Source: Gloeophyllum trabeum ATCC 11539 (Eukaryota; Basidiomycota; Agaricomycetes; Gloeophyllales; Gloeophyllaceae). From it: 64,000 nt of DNA. The stretch covers positions 1,537,516 through 1,601,515 of the forward strand of contig NW_006920410.1 in the NCBI RefSeq assembly GCF_000344685.1, in the 5' to 3' direction. Position numbers and translations under genes: made by a program. The notes under the pieces are model-generated. The model did not search any database, was not told where the DNA came from, and saw only the letters and a program-made list of their open reading frames with translations. Numbering within the stretch: the stretch's first letter is position 1; every line of letters begins with the position of its first letter. This document shows, piece after piece, positions 51,301-63,102 of this stretch.

Positions 51301-52096
51301 TGGCGGGAAAATAGTCCTAGCACTGCGGAAACCGGGTAAGGATTGCGACAGGTCCACATCTATGCCTGTGATCTCGAACAGATTGGTATTGTCACTCTCG
51401 ACGACGAAGGACTCATCGACCTCAAAATCAAGTCCTGCAGCACGAAGTGACTTAGCGCTTCTGAAGCCCACATCCGTCGGCACCTTGGACTCTGACTGTA
51501 ACCAAGCGGCGTAGTTCATCTCGGAAGCAGCTTCGGGAGAAGGGCTCGGAATCGTGCAGGAAATGTTTTGAGGCAGACGTGCGGCTGAAAAAAAACCGAG
51601 ATGGAGGACAGATGCCTCCTTTTCCCTGTCCACTTCATGCCCGGCTCCTGCGTGCACCCCAGTTGGCGCCGTGGAAGATTCGAGAGGTTCGTCCAGTTGA
51701 GATCTGCGAAGCTGGTGTGACTGCAGCAGATCAGGAGGAACAAATCGCGGAGAGCTCCAACCAATGTCTTGACTTCCCGTCGTCTCTCCCTTCGCGCCTC
51801 CTTGGCCCTTGGTATCGACGGCTGCTGCCAACGCTTCCGCAATAGCACGACTTCTCTTCAGCCTCGCCTCGTAGCTCTCAATCTTCTTCTGTGAGCTTGC
51901 TTGCGATAGCATTTTTTGAGAGAGTTGCTCCTCCAGCTCATCCAGAGCGTCGAAATCGCTCGCAGTCATCTCCTCGAAGTCGTAGGCAGGAGACGACATC
52001 CTTTGTCTCTTGCGTGGCGGCGAGTAGTCTAGTCATACGGATGTCAGATTTCTTAGTCTTTTCATTCAAGCGACTGGACTTACCAGTGGACGCCAT
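48342..52096 (-). CDS. BRH2: BRCA2/Brh2 homologue with multiple FxxA (BRC-like) motifs
   Basis: Eleven exons on the minus strand (52084-52096, 50358-52028, 50226-50310, 49867-50172, 49541-49817, 49293-49490, 49133-49240, 48956-49082, 48730-48914, 48501-48674, 48342-48449) give 1083 aa. The long second exon has six GFxSA motifs at about residues 149-310, the Rad51-binding F-x-x-A core of BRC repeats. Then come a helical domain (GINVEELKQITPATAMYYAF, LATQAWVDNHWGLILWKLAGM) and OB1 (LIAAQDTPASLPMVLCVTNV, WLELTDGWYKLRAEVD). LVLSGNSCHLAPWHEKLGF and the C-terminal VTNLIPDKRTAWMDNEP segment follow. This is the Dss1-binding, ssDNA-binding part of BRCA2. It loads Rad51 in homologous recombination. The 13-nt first exon is inferred from MAST|DYSPPRKRQR, a possible NLS. 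Confidence 0.9.
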
Positions 52097-52781
52097 TATG
52101 TCTGACAAGCGAGGTCGGTCTTGGCCCTGAGGTTCCCCGGAAGAGACGCGTCGATGATCGTAACGCGTCCCGGTCACGTTATCTAATTATGTAAGCAAAA
52201 TAATTACCGTCTTCGGATTTGTCTGTCCGATTCTCCCTCTAAGTAACTCGTTCCGGAATCTGTGCCATGCTTTCCTGTGTGATTGCGACCAGGACGACAA
52301 GGATAGGAAAGTTGAACGACATCTACGTCAAGGGCTAGTTACGCTCCAACTCGAGCGCCGGCTCTGGAATGGTGCATACTCATCAGGAAGGTGTTGATGG
52401 TCGTATATGCTGCAGCATCTAGTATCTACAGTGCAGAGTCGCGGAGTACAATGTTTGAAGAAACGAAAGCAATGGAAAGAGTCTCCTTTGAGATGTGCGC
52501 TGTATAGCTCCAGAAATTGTAACGGTAAAAACTCAGAGGAGAGACGATAGAGGCTTGCAGTTGAACGTCCGAATCCGAGAGAGTTGGCAGTTGTGGCCAC
52601 TCCGCCGATCTCGTCAGCTCGCGTGTCTTCAACCTTCACGGACTTGACTATTTCGTATCCGACCAAACTCACCCAAGCTGCTATTACACGCTGTAACGTC
52701 GGGAACATTGAGTTTCTAAAGTCTCTCTGTTTTTGCATTCCAGCACGGAAGCCCGCATCCAGGTCCGACCATCTAGCGGCC
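52097..52781. promoter_or_regulatory. Divergent promoter region BRCA2 / taxilin-SUMO gene
   Basis: Two start codons diverge across 685 bp. A polypyrimidine tract and CAG at 52727-52743 (CTCTCTGTTTTTGCATTCCAG) look like the acceptor of a 5' UTR intron of the plus-strand gene. An upstream in-frame ATG at 52584 is open but is probably leader sequence. Confidence 0.5.
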
Positions 52782-54810
52782 ATGAACGGTGCTAGCGTCC
52801 AGACGAACGGGAGAACCGCGAAGCCACCACCTACAGGCCCTGCACCGCCCGCTCCTGCTTCTGCACCCCCGGTCCCGCCAAACCACACCCAGCCACAGCA
52901 ACCACCACGTTCCAATTCGCATGGACCACCTCCGGCTGTCAACGGCGCGCACAGTCATCCACAGAAGGGGAAGAAGAAGAATGAGCCTCCACCCGTTGAC
53001 CCCGCGACTATGTACGAAAGCTTGAAGAACAGGATAGCCGCTCTGGAGGAGGAGGAGGTGCACGAGGAAGAGGAAGAGAGGAAGTTCGGTGAGTGGCATA
53101 TACCTACTACATCACCCCGAAGACTAAGTCCCCATAGCTGAGGAGGCACAGAAGTCTGTGAAGGGGATGGGAGAGAATGCTATCCATGCCAAATACATTG
53201 AGCTGGCGAGTCACCTCAGCTAATCACTTCTGTATGGGCTAACCTCGCACGGTCAGTTTGCAGAGCTGAAGAGGATGGAACGAGACCATGCGAAGGAGAA
53301 GCAGAAGTTGGTGAAGGACAAGGACGCAGCTAAGAGCCAGCTCACCAAAGCCAACCAGACGAAGACGAAGATGGAGAACCTTGCGCGAGAGCTGCAGAAG
53401 GTACGTGAAATGTACAAGCTGTTTGAGCTAACACTCATTCCCTACCCTAGGATAACAAGAAGTTACGAGTGGGTAATCTCTACTGGAGTCTCTCGAATGG
53501 CTTTTGACACCCTCGGTAGGAGGACAGCAAACGGTTAGCGCAGTGCGTAGAGGACGCTCAGGACGAGGTACTTTTCTTACCAAATTCTTTAATACAGGGG
53601 TTGACCTTCAAGCACCATTAGATTGCACAAATGAAGAGCGACATGGCCAAACGTGCCGAGAAGGCCAAGCTGCAGGACGTCAAGTACAGGGAAATGCCGG
53701 ATATTGTGGTGAAGGTAGTCTGCCGATATCGGCAGGAACTATTTTTCAAGATTTCGAGAAAGACGAAGCTGTCTCGGCTCTTCAATGCGTGGACTGAGAG
53801 GATGGAGACGTCGTCGAGTAAGAAAGTGGAGAACGTCAAAGCACTACCAGGGCCATCGGGGCCCAGTTCAAATACCCAAGTGAATGGCACAGCAAAACTG
53901 GATGGTGACGTCCAGAGCGGCCCAAGCTCTAACATGCAGTTCATCTTCTCCCATGGGGGCAGAACACTTGAGGCTGACGAGACGCCAGAGGAGGCTGGCC
54001 TGGAGGACGGTGATGAGATCCTTGCTGTGGAGTTGATGGACCTGACGGATGGCCCAGAGACCGACGCCTTGGTCAGTGCAACATGGAGTCCACCTGGTTC
54101 GATTGTATTCGGCTAACTCTCCTGGATAGGATGAGAGAGTGGAGGTCAGACGGCAAAAGCTGAAGAAGCATTGGACGGAGAATCCTCGAGAGTAAGTCTA
54201 AGTCTGGCATCTGAAGGATATGCTTGACAACATTCTTCCATTCGCTTGCATAGAGCGAAGAAGTCCCTCGAAGATATGTTTGATATTGTGTATGTGTCGT
54301 ATCACATGCCGCTTCGTGCGCTTACTGAATCCAGCATATGAAGCGTACGCGAGAGGCTGAAGGAAGTTTTGCGGCAATATGAGCTGCGAGAGCGACACTT
54401 CGAATGCGTGATTCGATCGAAGGAACTCGAAGTTCTGTTATCTCGAGCTCGAGCAGCGGAACAAAAGCAAGTGGCTGAAGGGGAGAAGGCTAGGGCAGAG
54501 TTTCTCGAGGAGCAGGTAGGTGATTGGTCTTCTTCTCTGACAATCGAAGCAGTGCTCACCTGTTTCAGAAAAAGCAGATGGTTAAAGAGCTCGAGAGTGC
54601 TCAGGAAGGGCAGAACATGCTGATTGATAAATTAATCAGCTGCTGCACTGATGTAAGTGATGTTCTTTTAGACAGGAGTCGGTCTTTGACGCTCTGAACT
54701 AGCCGCAGTCTGAGCGAACACAGCGAATATTCGCTTCCCTCCGAGAAGAGCTGGAAAGGCGGAGAGCCGCGGCGGCGGCACCTCCTCCAGATCCTCCCTC
54801 CGGAGACTAG
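52782..54810 (+). CDS. Taxilin-like coiled-coil protein with an internal SUMO-like (Rad60-SLD type) domain
   Basis: Eleven exons (52782-53088, 53138-53205, 53257-53400, 53451-53468, 53520-53567, 53622-54071, 54130-54191, 54254-54289, 54344-54515, 54569-54652, 54709-54810) give 496 aa. A Pro-rich N-terminus leads into a coiled coil ending TKTKMENLARELQKDNKKLRE, the taxilin core. The C-terminal coiled coil has RERLKEVLRQYELRERHFE, as in taxilin. Between them, exon 6 (residues 196-345) encodes KVVCRYRQELFFKISRKTKLSRLF and MQFIFSHGGRTLEADETPEEAGLEDGDEI, the pattern of SUMO/Rad60 SUMO-like domains, split by a Ser/Pro/Gly-rich loop. No C-terminal GG is present, so it is not a conjugated modifier. 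Exon 6 is flanked by phase-0 introns on both sides. The intron 53206-53256 is GC-AG. Confidence 0.8.
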
Positions 54811-55025
54811 CATTGACTGTTGTGTAAGGAGCGTCACCACCTAGGACTTCCCGAGTAGTCATCATCCGCATTTGTCGTAAGTTAATGGAACCCAAGCGGA
54901 GCGCATATTGTCACGCAACCCGGTATTCTGCATCTGAAACATAACGATTAAGAGTAAATCTAATAAGTCCAACAGAGTCCCAGACAAGTTCGTGCTGTCC
55001 GTCCTTGAGATTATACTGATACAGG

Positions 55026-56577
55026 TTATGCTAAAGCGTCCAATTCTTCCAATGCTGATACCGATCCGGAACGAGTGAAGGTTTTGCCCTTGACCGATTC
55101 TAATCCCTCTCCCGCGTAGCTGACAAGTGGCGAGATTTCGATCTCGACGCCCTCCTTGACCTTCGCACCCGCTCTCTCCAAGAATCGCCTATGCTGGGCA
55201 AGCAAGTCGCGCCTGCTCGTATCGGGATCGTCGGCACCCGTACCTGGTGCGTTTTTGAGGGGGCTGAACTCCTCGTCGCGAGCAACCTCGAGCACCGCGA
55301 ATTGCTGCGTGAAGGGGAAGACGTCGAAGACGAACATCTCCAGCTTCATACCATTCGGCTTGCTGGGCTTAACGACCTGGGCGCTCTCAAAGTCGACGTA
55401 CGGGATCTTCTTACGCGCGATGTGGAACGCCAGCTGGTGCTCGAACGATTCCACCTGGTTTAAGAACTTCGTAGTGTAGAAATGATTGGCAATGTTTCCG
55501 GCACGGAAGGATAATTCCCCAGTTTTAGGGTCGCGTTTCTCCGCCTGCTCCTTGGTTATTTCAGAGTACTCGACAACGCCGAATTTGTTGCCACGACGCG
55601 CGACGACCCCGACGGACTCCGAGGGGTGGGCTTTCGGTACGACCTTCGCGGCGCAGTCGACTTGCTTTTGGATGCAGTAGCCAATGAACACCGGGTCGGC
55701 TACTTTGACGAGGCAGTTGTCCACGCAGTAAGCGTGCACATAGCCGATCTTGCGCTTCTGCAGGTCTGACAGGACTGTGTGCGAAGGGTCGGAGGGAGAC
55801 AAGGGTTGGCGAGTAGCGGCGTATAGCCCGCCGTTACCATCGGGCGCAACGGCAATCCTAGATGGAGAGTCAAGCATCACTTTACCCTCCATAGTTAAGC
55901 AGGGCAGGGTACCTGGAACATTATGGTGACGTCAAAAAAATCCTTACACGATGTGGACACCACGTTTACTTACCCTGCTCAAATATCACCACATTCTTGG
56001 GGTCAAGTCCGAAATAAGAGTGCTTCTTGAAGAAGTCCTCGGTCTCTCGGCGCGTCGGACCACTTGTCATGACATACCATGGGATGACCACAGATCCAGC
56101 CGCCTTCCCGCACTCCTTCTCCGCGACCTGCTGCAAGCGAGCGATGCGCTCGGCCTGGTACTGGAAGAGGGACTTGTGTGACGGGAGCCCAATATCATAG
56201 CAACCCTTCGGCGCGCTGCTCCCCAGCCGCGTCCCCTGCCCACCAGCCATCAGCAGAACGCCAACCTCCCCTCTCGCGATCGCCTGCAGCCCGATACTCC
56301 GCCATTCCTTCTCCTTGTGCGGCACGCCGACCACGGAATCGCTAGCTTCCTCTGGGAGGGGCTCTATGGGCTCCGCCTTCGCATTTGGGTCATTCGCCTC
56401 CTTCTCCGCGCGGATGGCATTCTGGTAGATGTGGTTGACGCGCTCGATGTCAAGGGATTCGAGCTGCTTCACGAGCGCGGCGCGCTCGGTCTCGGATAGT
56501 TTGGGCCAGAAGTGGAAGACGTGCCCCTGCCCAGCGGCCTCGTAGCGTTTGCGCAGGGCGTCGATAGACGTGGACAT
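55026..56577 (-). CDS. UAP1: UDP-N-acetylglucosamine pyrophosphorylase
   Basis: Two exons on the minus strand (55974-56577, 55026-55912) give 496 aa, the normal length. The pyrophosphorylase signature LLMAGGQGTRLGSSAPKG lies at about residues 107-124, followed by CYDIGLPSHKSLFQYQAERI. Later PNGMKLEMFVFDVFPFTQQF and VPKAHPSESVGVVARR match the uridine- and sugar-binding parts of the eukaryotic enzyme. It makes UDP-GlcNAc from UTP and GlcNAc-1-P in the cytosol, the last common step to chitin, N-glycans and GPI anchors. It is convergent with the taxilin-SUMO gene. Confidence 0.95.
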
Positions 56578-58437
56578 GATGGTGGTATCGTAAGGAGAAT
56601 AGGGGTCGTTGAAGGAAAGGCGTGGAAGGAACAGTTGCTTTGCTGGAGGCGGCTGGCAGGATGTGGCTGATTATTATAGCTGGCTGTTCGGGCTGTACCG
56701 CGGAAGTAAACCCGGCGCGAGGCTGTATGTTGTCACCTTCACAGCCCAGCGTTCTTCATCCTGGCGTTGGCTTGCCCCCTTTGGGATACCGCTCACGACT
56801 ATATGCAGCTGTTACATCCAACGTTCGTGGCTGTCATCAGAGGCCCTAGACTAAGACATCGGACAGCCTTCGGAGTATCTTGCTGCATTCGACGCCTGTT
56901 GCATTAGCTGCCTTGTCAGTGGTTTAGTTCTGTGAGATTCCATCCGGGTGCCATTGAGTGAAGCAAAGATAGCGAGGAATGTGTAGAACGCGCGGCGTCG
57001 ACTGAAGGGTAGATCGTCATGATTAGAGTGCATTTATGCTATCAGGTCTTTATCTGAATCTGCAATTCAACTGCCTGGCGAGTACAGTCTGTACACGAGG
57101 TAGGCCTTGTGTCTCGATATAAGGTGAGGGGATATTCTCGGTTGATCACCTCGTTCGTATATGTTGCGACACTCGAGTCCTATCGTATCATCATCTAGAG
57201 GAGGGTCTACGTGGATCAAGGTAGGCCAGCCAGCATCGACCTGTGTCATGTTGGATGGAAGTCGGGTGCCTGCTTCTCTCAGGTGAGATTTCTTCTGTCC
57301 CAGTGCACATGCCTACCCATCTTGTTACCTCGCCTCGCCTCGACTACTTGTGGTGTGCAAGAGGAAACATCTCTTCTAATGCAGGATGGACAGGACACCG
57401 TTGAGGTGGGTTGTGGTCTTGCCTTCTGTGCCATGCATTAGATCCTACAACCCACCGAGGCTTCGGCCACTCGGAAAATCAATGGCAATCCTTGTGTAGC
57501 AAACTGACTGATGAACAATGAATGCTTCAGACTCCAGTTAGCGCTGTGTAACATGATCGCATTCATCCCTCTATACGGTAAAAATGCAAGTTCAGTTCGG
57601 AACAGCAAGGCTTGCCTTTGGAATGAATTCCGCCGAGTGTCTTGTGTATGAGTGCAGTTTGCGTTGTTGTTTCTCGTATGCCCGCTCTGTAGTGAAATGC
57701 CAAATAGGGTGTGTGTCTACCCGTATCAGGAGTCCCCACCAATTGCACACCGCCGGCTATCATGATCGTCATCCGGGGTAAATCTATTCGATCTTCCAAT
57801 CGAGTTATCTATCTTGACAGCCCGCGCAGTATGTAGCACTACTGCCACTAGTACCACTACACCCTCCTGGCTGCGTTACGTTGTTAATTATTTTGCATAT
57901 ACATGTACGAGCTCGAGGATATATCCTCAACACCCAAACATGTCGGTATAAAGAAACCTCATAAGGGGGCCAGCGGCACCGAAGGAACCGAGCTTGGAAG
58001 CGGGGAAGAAGCATGAGTCGATCGAAACGCTAATTTACTGCCAGAGATTTCTTTGCTGTCTATCAACGAAAAGCTGAATCGCGTTGTATGCTTGTATGGA
58101 ATGCTGCAACACATGGTCAACGTTCCCTGTCTCTGTCTGTCTTTCTTGGTCTGGGCATTGCTGGAGGTGGTATGCAACCGCGCTGGAGCGTGACTGCTTC
58201 GGAAAATATTATGCGACAGTTGATGTCAGTGTACGTAGGCCCCTTCACTCCGTCGAAGCCCCCACACGTGAGCTCACCCTGCGCCAGCCGCAGTCCTGCA
58301 ACCCGTTGGAGTAGGGATCGGGGATACGAATCTCATATGCGGAGCAGGGTGCTGCCAATGGCAACCATTTCACGTCAGATATAAGTACAACATGGCCGGA
58401 CGTGAAATGGTTCCTTGCCAGCCTGCTCTCTCCAGCG
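56578..58437. other. Divergent intergenic region, no supported gene
   Basis: It separates the UAP1 start from the exo-glucanase start. Short open frames lack family motifs. On the minus strand at 57805-57870 a Cys/Gly/Ser-rich tail (GGCSGTSGSSATYCAGC) follows a plausible acceptor CAG, which might be the last exon of a small secreted protein, but I found no matching upstream exons. Confidence 0.5.
58363..58412. promoter_or_regulatory. Inverted repeat flanking the TATA box of the exo-glucanase gene
   Basis: AACCATTTCACGTC (58363-58376) and its exact reverse complement (58399-58412) flank a 22-bp centre that contains GATATAAGT, the likely TATA box, about 55 bp upstream of the ATG. Confidence 0.75.
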
Positions 58438-60006
<1,569 letters not shown>

Positions 60007-60459
60007 GCGAGTCAAACAATACTAGTACTTCACTGTCTTTTTCCTTTTCTTGACGAACTCTTGATGCCTGTGACGGACTTATTATAGAAATCAGTAGTAC
60101 CCTACCTAGACACGTTATAGTACCGCCTGTCCCTTACATGGACCCTATGGACCCTTCGCGTTGTAGACTTATACACCTGATTCTATGAATACGAGGTCGA
60201 AACCAAGTCAAGTAGGCTGACTCCTGAGAGGAGGCGCAATGACCCTGGGGTGACGTGAACGAATCCCTGGGGCACGTGACTATGTGACATGTACGCGTTG
60301 GGCATGATTCCCGAGCATGCGCGTCCTGAACTCTCTTCGAAGACTTTTATACCCTACTACAACTTTCTAACACCTACTGCAGCGGTAGACCTGCCCTCTG
60401 GTTAGGGGAGCTCTGCAGGAGCGAAATCTGGTTTGCTCTGCTTTCTGGGTGCTTTCACC
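60007..60459. other. Intergenic
   Basis: 3' UTR of the glucanase gene and promoter of the membrane-protein gene. TTTTATACC at 60345-60353 is a possible TATA box. Confidence 0.5.
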
Positions 60460-61446
60460 ATGAGGATTCTGGTTGTCTTCGTCCTGGCGTTCTGTACCTG
60501 CGCGTTGTCTATCCCTGTCCGACCAATCTCTCCCGAGGAGGCTCTAGACGATGGGTATGGGCGCCCTTTCTCGGCAAGAGACATAGGCGGCATCTTTGGC
60601 GAACCCGGAATGGAGTACCCTCCCCCTGCGGAACCCATCATGAAGGACCCGTTCACTACCCTCAGGCCAACTGGCACGCTGGCAAGCCTCTTGACGTCCC
60701 TGCCGAGCACAAGCGCCAAGATGTCCTCGAAGACTAAGGATGCGACGCACTCGTCCAGCGCCGACCCCGCCAATCCGACGTCTCACTCCGTCATCGGGAC
60801 GCCAAGGGACCCTCCGCTCACCAGCCTCGCCACGGATCCGGCGACAAGAGCAGTACAGACGACCACCGCCGCAGCCGCGAGTACAAGCACCTCTTCCTCC
60901 CCGCCAGGGCTAGCGGGCGTGTCGACGCAATGGAAGGTCATGGGCATCGCGGTCATCGCTATCAGCGGGCTCGCGGTCATGATCATCACCGTCGTGTTCT
61001 ACGACCAGTGGTCGCGCTTCGCGCTGGACCTGCTCTGCTGCGGGAAGCGCAGGAAGGACGACGGCGGGTTCGAGGAGTTCGTGCCGGACTGGGAGAAACG
61101 CAGCTGGGAGGTGCAGCTGAAGCAGGAGGACGCGGGCGCGGAGCGGTATCCCTCGATAGAGGACCTGGCGCATCCGCCGCCGGCGGTGACTCGGAAGGTT
61201 TCTGGGTCGGTGATTCCGGATCCTTTGCCTGCGGGTGGGGTCCCAGCTTATGCGAACCCGTTCGAAAGCCATCTGGACGCGCATCAAGAGCAGTACTACC
61301 CGGAGACGCATGTGGCCTACGAGAACGCCCCTAACATGGTCAAGACGGAACCATCATACCCACACCAAGACGTGACCATATCGGACAGGGTCCAGCACAA
61401 TCATACTCACATAACTACCCCCGATCCTTACGACGGCATAGCCTAA
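60460..61446 (+). CDS. Single-pass membrane protein with signal peptide and mucin-like ectodomain, function unknown
   Basis: A single exon encodes 328 aa from ATG 60460 (context CACCATGAG; an in-frame ATG at 60433 would add nine residues). Residues 1-17 (MRILVVFVLAFCTCALS) form a signal peptide. A Ser/Thr/Pro-rich stretch (about 75-155) suggests O-glycosylation. One transmembrane helix (VMGIAVIAISGLAVMIITVVF, about 163-183) is followed by a Cys/basic stop-transfer segment (CCGKRRKD). The 130-residue cytosolic tail has WEKRSWEV and a Tyr/Pro/His-rich end. The layout recalls cell-wall stress sensors, but there is no WSC or other known ectodomain. I do not recognise a family. Confidence 0.75.
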   Translation: MRILVVFVLAFCTCALSIPVRPISPEEALDDGYGRPFSARDIGGIFGEPGMEYPPPAEPIMKDPFTTLRPTGTLASLLTSLPSTSAKMSSKTKDATHSSSADPANPTSHSVIGTPRDPPLTSLATDPATRAVQTTTAAAASTSTSSSPPGLAGVSTQWKVMGIAVIAISGLAVMIITVVFYDQWSRFALDLLCCGKRRKDDGGFEEFVPDWEKRSWEVQLKQEDAGAERYPSIEDLAHPPPAVTRKVSGSVIPDPLPAGGVPAYANPFESHLDAHQEQYYPETHVAYENAPNMVKTEPSYPHQDVTISDRVQHNHTHITTPDPYDGIA

Positions 61447-61572
61447 CCGCACGAACACGAAACGCCCTGCCTTCAGCATGCTATATTATCCCACACTCCC
61501 TGTATATTGATCTATGTTATAGCACATTAATTTCATGTAATCTCCGTACTCGAAGGTTCGCATACGACACGA

Positions 61573-61903
61573 TCATGACGGTGCAGATGAGGGCTTTGTG
61601 GCTGGTTCCTCCTTGGCTGGCATTGCGTACTCCAGGCCGTCGGATATGAAAAGACCCACGAGACTCGCGGCGCATACAGCGGCAGATATCCTTAGTCGTG
61701 TTTGTGGAGGCAGCACTAAGAGCAGAAGAACATGTTTGCATCAGAGCAGAGCGAGAGGAACGTCCGAGCTCACCCATCCAGGACTGCCAGAGATTCCGCT
61801 TAGAGACACTGCCAGCAGGGCCCGTAGCAGTCGCGGAAGGTCTCGAGGTTTGGGCTACGGGTCTCTGAGTCGTTGCATTTGTGTTCTTTGCTTTCTGTGC
61901 CAT
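61573..61903 (-). CDS. Small single-pass membrane protein, function unknown
   Basis: Two exons on the minus strand (61774-61903, 61573-61715) give 90 aa. A Ser/Thr/Gln-rich N-terminus leads to KRNLWQSWMVLPPQTRLRISAAVCAASLVGLFISDGLEYAMP, i.e. a short basic segment, one hydrophobic helix and a polar tail ending in Pro/Lys/Ser. The basic-then-hydrophobic layout fits an organelle inner membrane or a tail region, possibly mitochondrial. The intron (58 nt) has GT-AG ends and restores the hydrophobic frame, which argues that it is a real gene. It diverges from riboflavin synthase with only 128 bp between start codons. Confidence 0.65.
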
Positions 61904-62031
61904 GGAGGACGAGGAGGTCCGCCGGCCATCGAGCGAAGGCACAGATCTGGCTGCCGCCGGCAGGTGGTCTCCCGGAGACCTTGCTTTCCTTTCGGACCTC
62001 CTGTAGTCGTGCAAGTTGTGCATACACAAAC
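61904..62031. promoter_or_regulatory. Compact bidirectional promoter
   Basis: The 128 bp between two divergent start codons must serve both the small membrane protein and riboflavin synthase, including both 5' leaders. Confidence 0.5.
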
Positions 62032-62911
62032 ATGTTCACAGGTCTGGTACGCCCACTGCATTAGAGCCTACTCGTTTCCTGACAATTAGAGGAAGATCGA
62101 GCACCTCGGGACCGTCTCGTCCATCCAGCACGATGAAGGCGGATGTACGCTGACCATCGCACAGTCGGGCCCGATCCTGAGCGACTGCAACGTCGGGGAC
62201 TCGATAGCGGTCAATGGAGCGTGTCTGACGGTGACGGCGTTTGACAGGGAGGCGGATGGTGGGTGGTTTACTGTGTGGTTGGCGAACGAGACGCTGGATA
62301 GGACGGATCTGGGTACGTGCTGCGTCCCGGCCTTCCAACTCAAGAGTACTAACCCGAGCGGGCGCATATTGTCTGATAGGGGAACGGAAAGTGGGGGACC
62401 AAGTCAACCTTGAGCGAGCCATGGGAGCTCATGTCAGGTTCGGAGGGCACTTTGTTCAGGTAAGTCATCGACCGACTTGTTATGATCAAAGGTGTATTTA
62501 TGAATGCCACAGGCACACGTCGACACCACGGCGACGATAGTATCGCGTGAACCAGATGGCGATTCCTTGCGCATAACATTCCAACTACCTGAGCCAACAC
62601 CTGCCCGGCCCTCGCTGTTACCCTACCTCATCCCGAAGGGATACGTTGCGATCGACGGGACGTCCCTCACTCTGACAGGCGTCGATGACACAAACCGAAC
62701 GTTCAGTGTCATGCTCATCAAGCATACTCAGGAGAAGATCACGCTGCCGCAGAAGCCGGTCGGGGCGAAGGTGAACATCGAGGTGGACATGGTGGGCAAG
62801 TACGTGTACAAGAGCGTGGAGGCTGCGCTCGGAGGGCAGTCTGGGGACGGGGTAAAGGGATTGATTGAGAAAGCCGTGGAGGATGTGTTGGCAAAGAAAG
62901 GAATCAAGTAG
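62032..62911 (+). CDS. RIB5: Riboflavin synthase
   Basis: Four exons (62032-62046, 62090-62312, 62380-62459, 62513-62911) give 238 aa. The N-terminus MFTGLRKIEHLGTV is the family start, split by a 43-nt intron after the fifth codon. The two lumazine-binding repeats are visible: NVGDSIAVNGACLTVTAF with its partner VNLERAMGAHVRFGGHFVQAHVD, and GYVAIDGTSLTLTGVDD in the second half. The enzyme dismutates two 6,7-dimethyl-8-ribityllumazine molecules to riboflavin and a pyrimidine. The C-terminus has a short extension (LIEKAVEDVLAKKGIK). Confidence 0.95.
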
Positions 62912-63102
62912 ACTTTTGGTCTAGGAATGCAATAGATAACAGTGTGTCTGTGATCTAAGCGCTCGGAGTCGGTCTCCGGCCTGCCGGCGCTTGGCCGGAC
63001 TGACCCGGGGTCGGGACAGTCCTTTGGAGTGCATATGCAATAGCCTGCTCATGGTATCAGTCCCTAACGCGACGTTCAGCTATTCTATGTTCGACAGGAG
63101 TA

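Noticed and set aside
57805..58177. Small secreted Cys-rich protein on the minus strand
   Set aside because: Only a possible last exon is visible; no signal peptide exon or consistent frame upstream was found.
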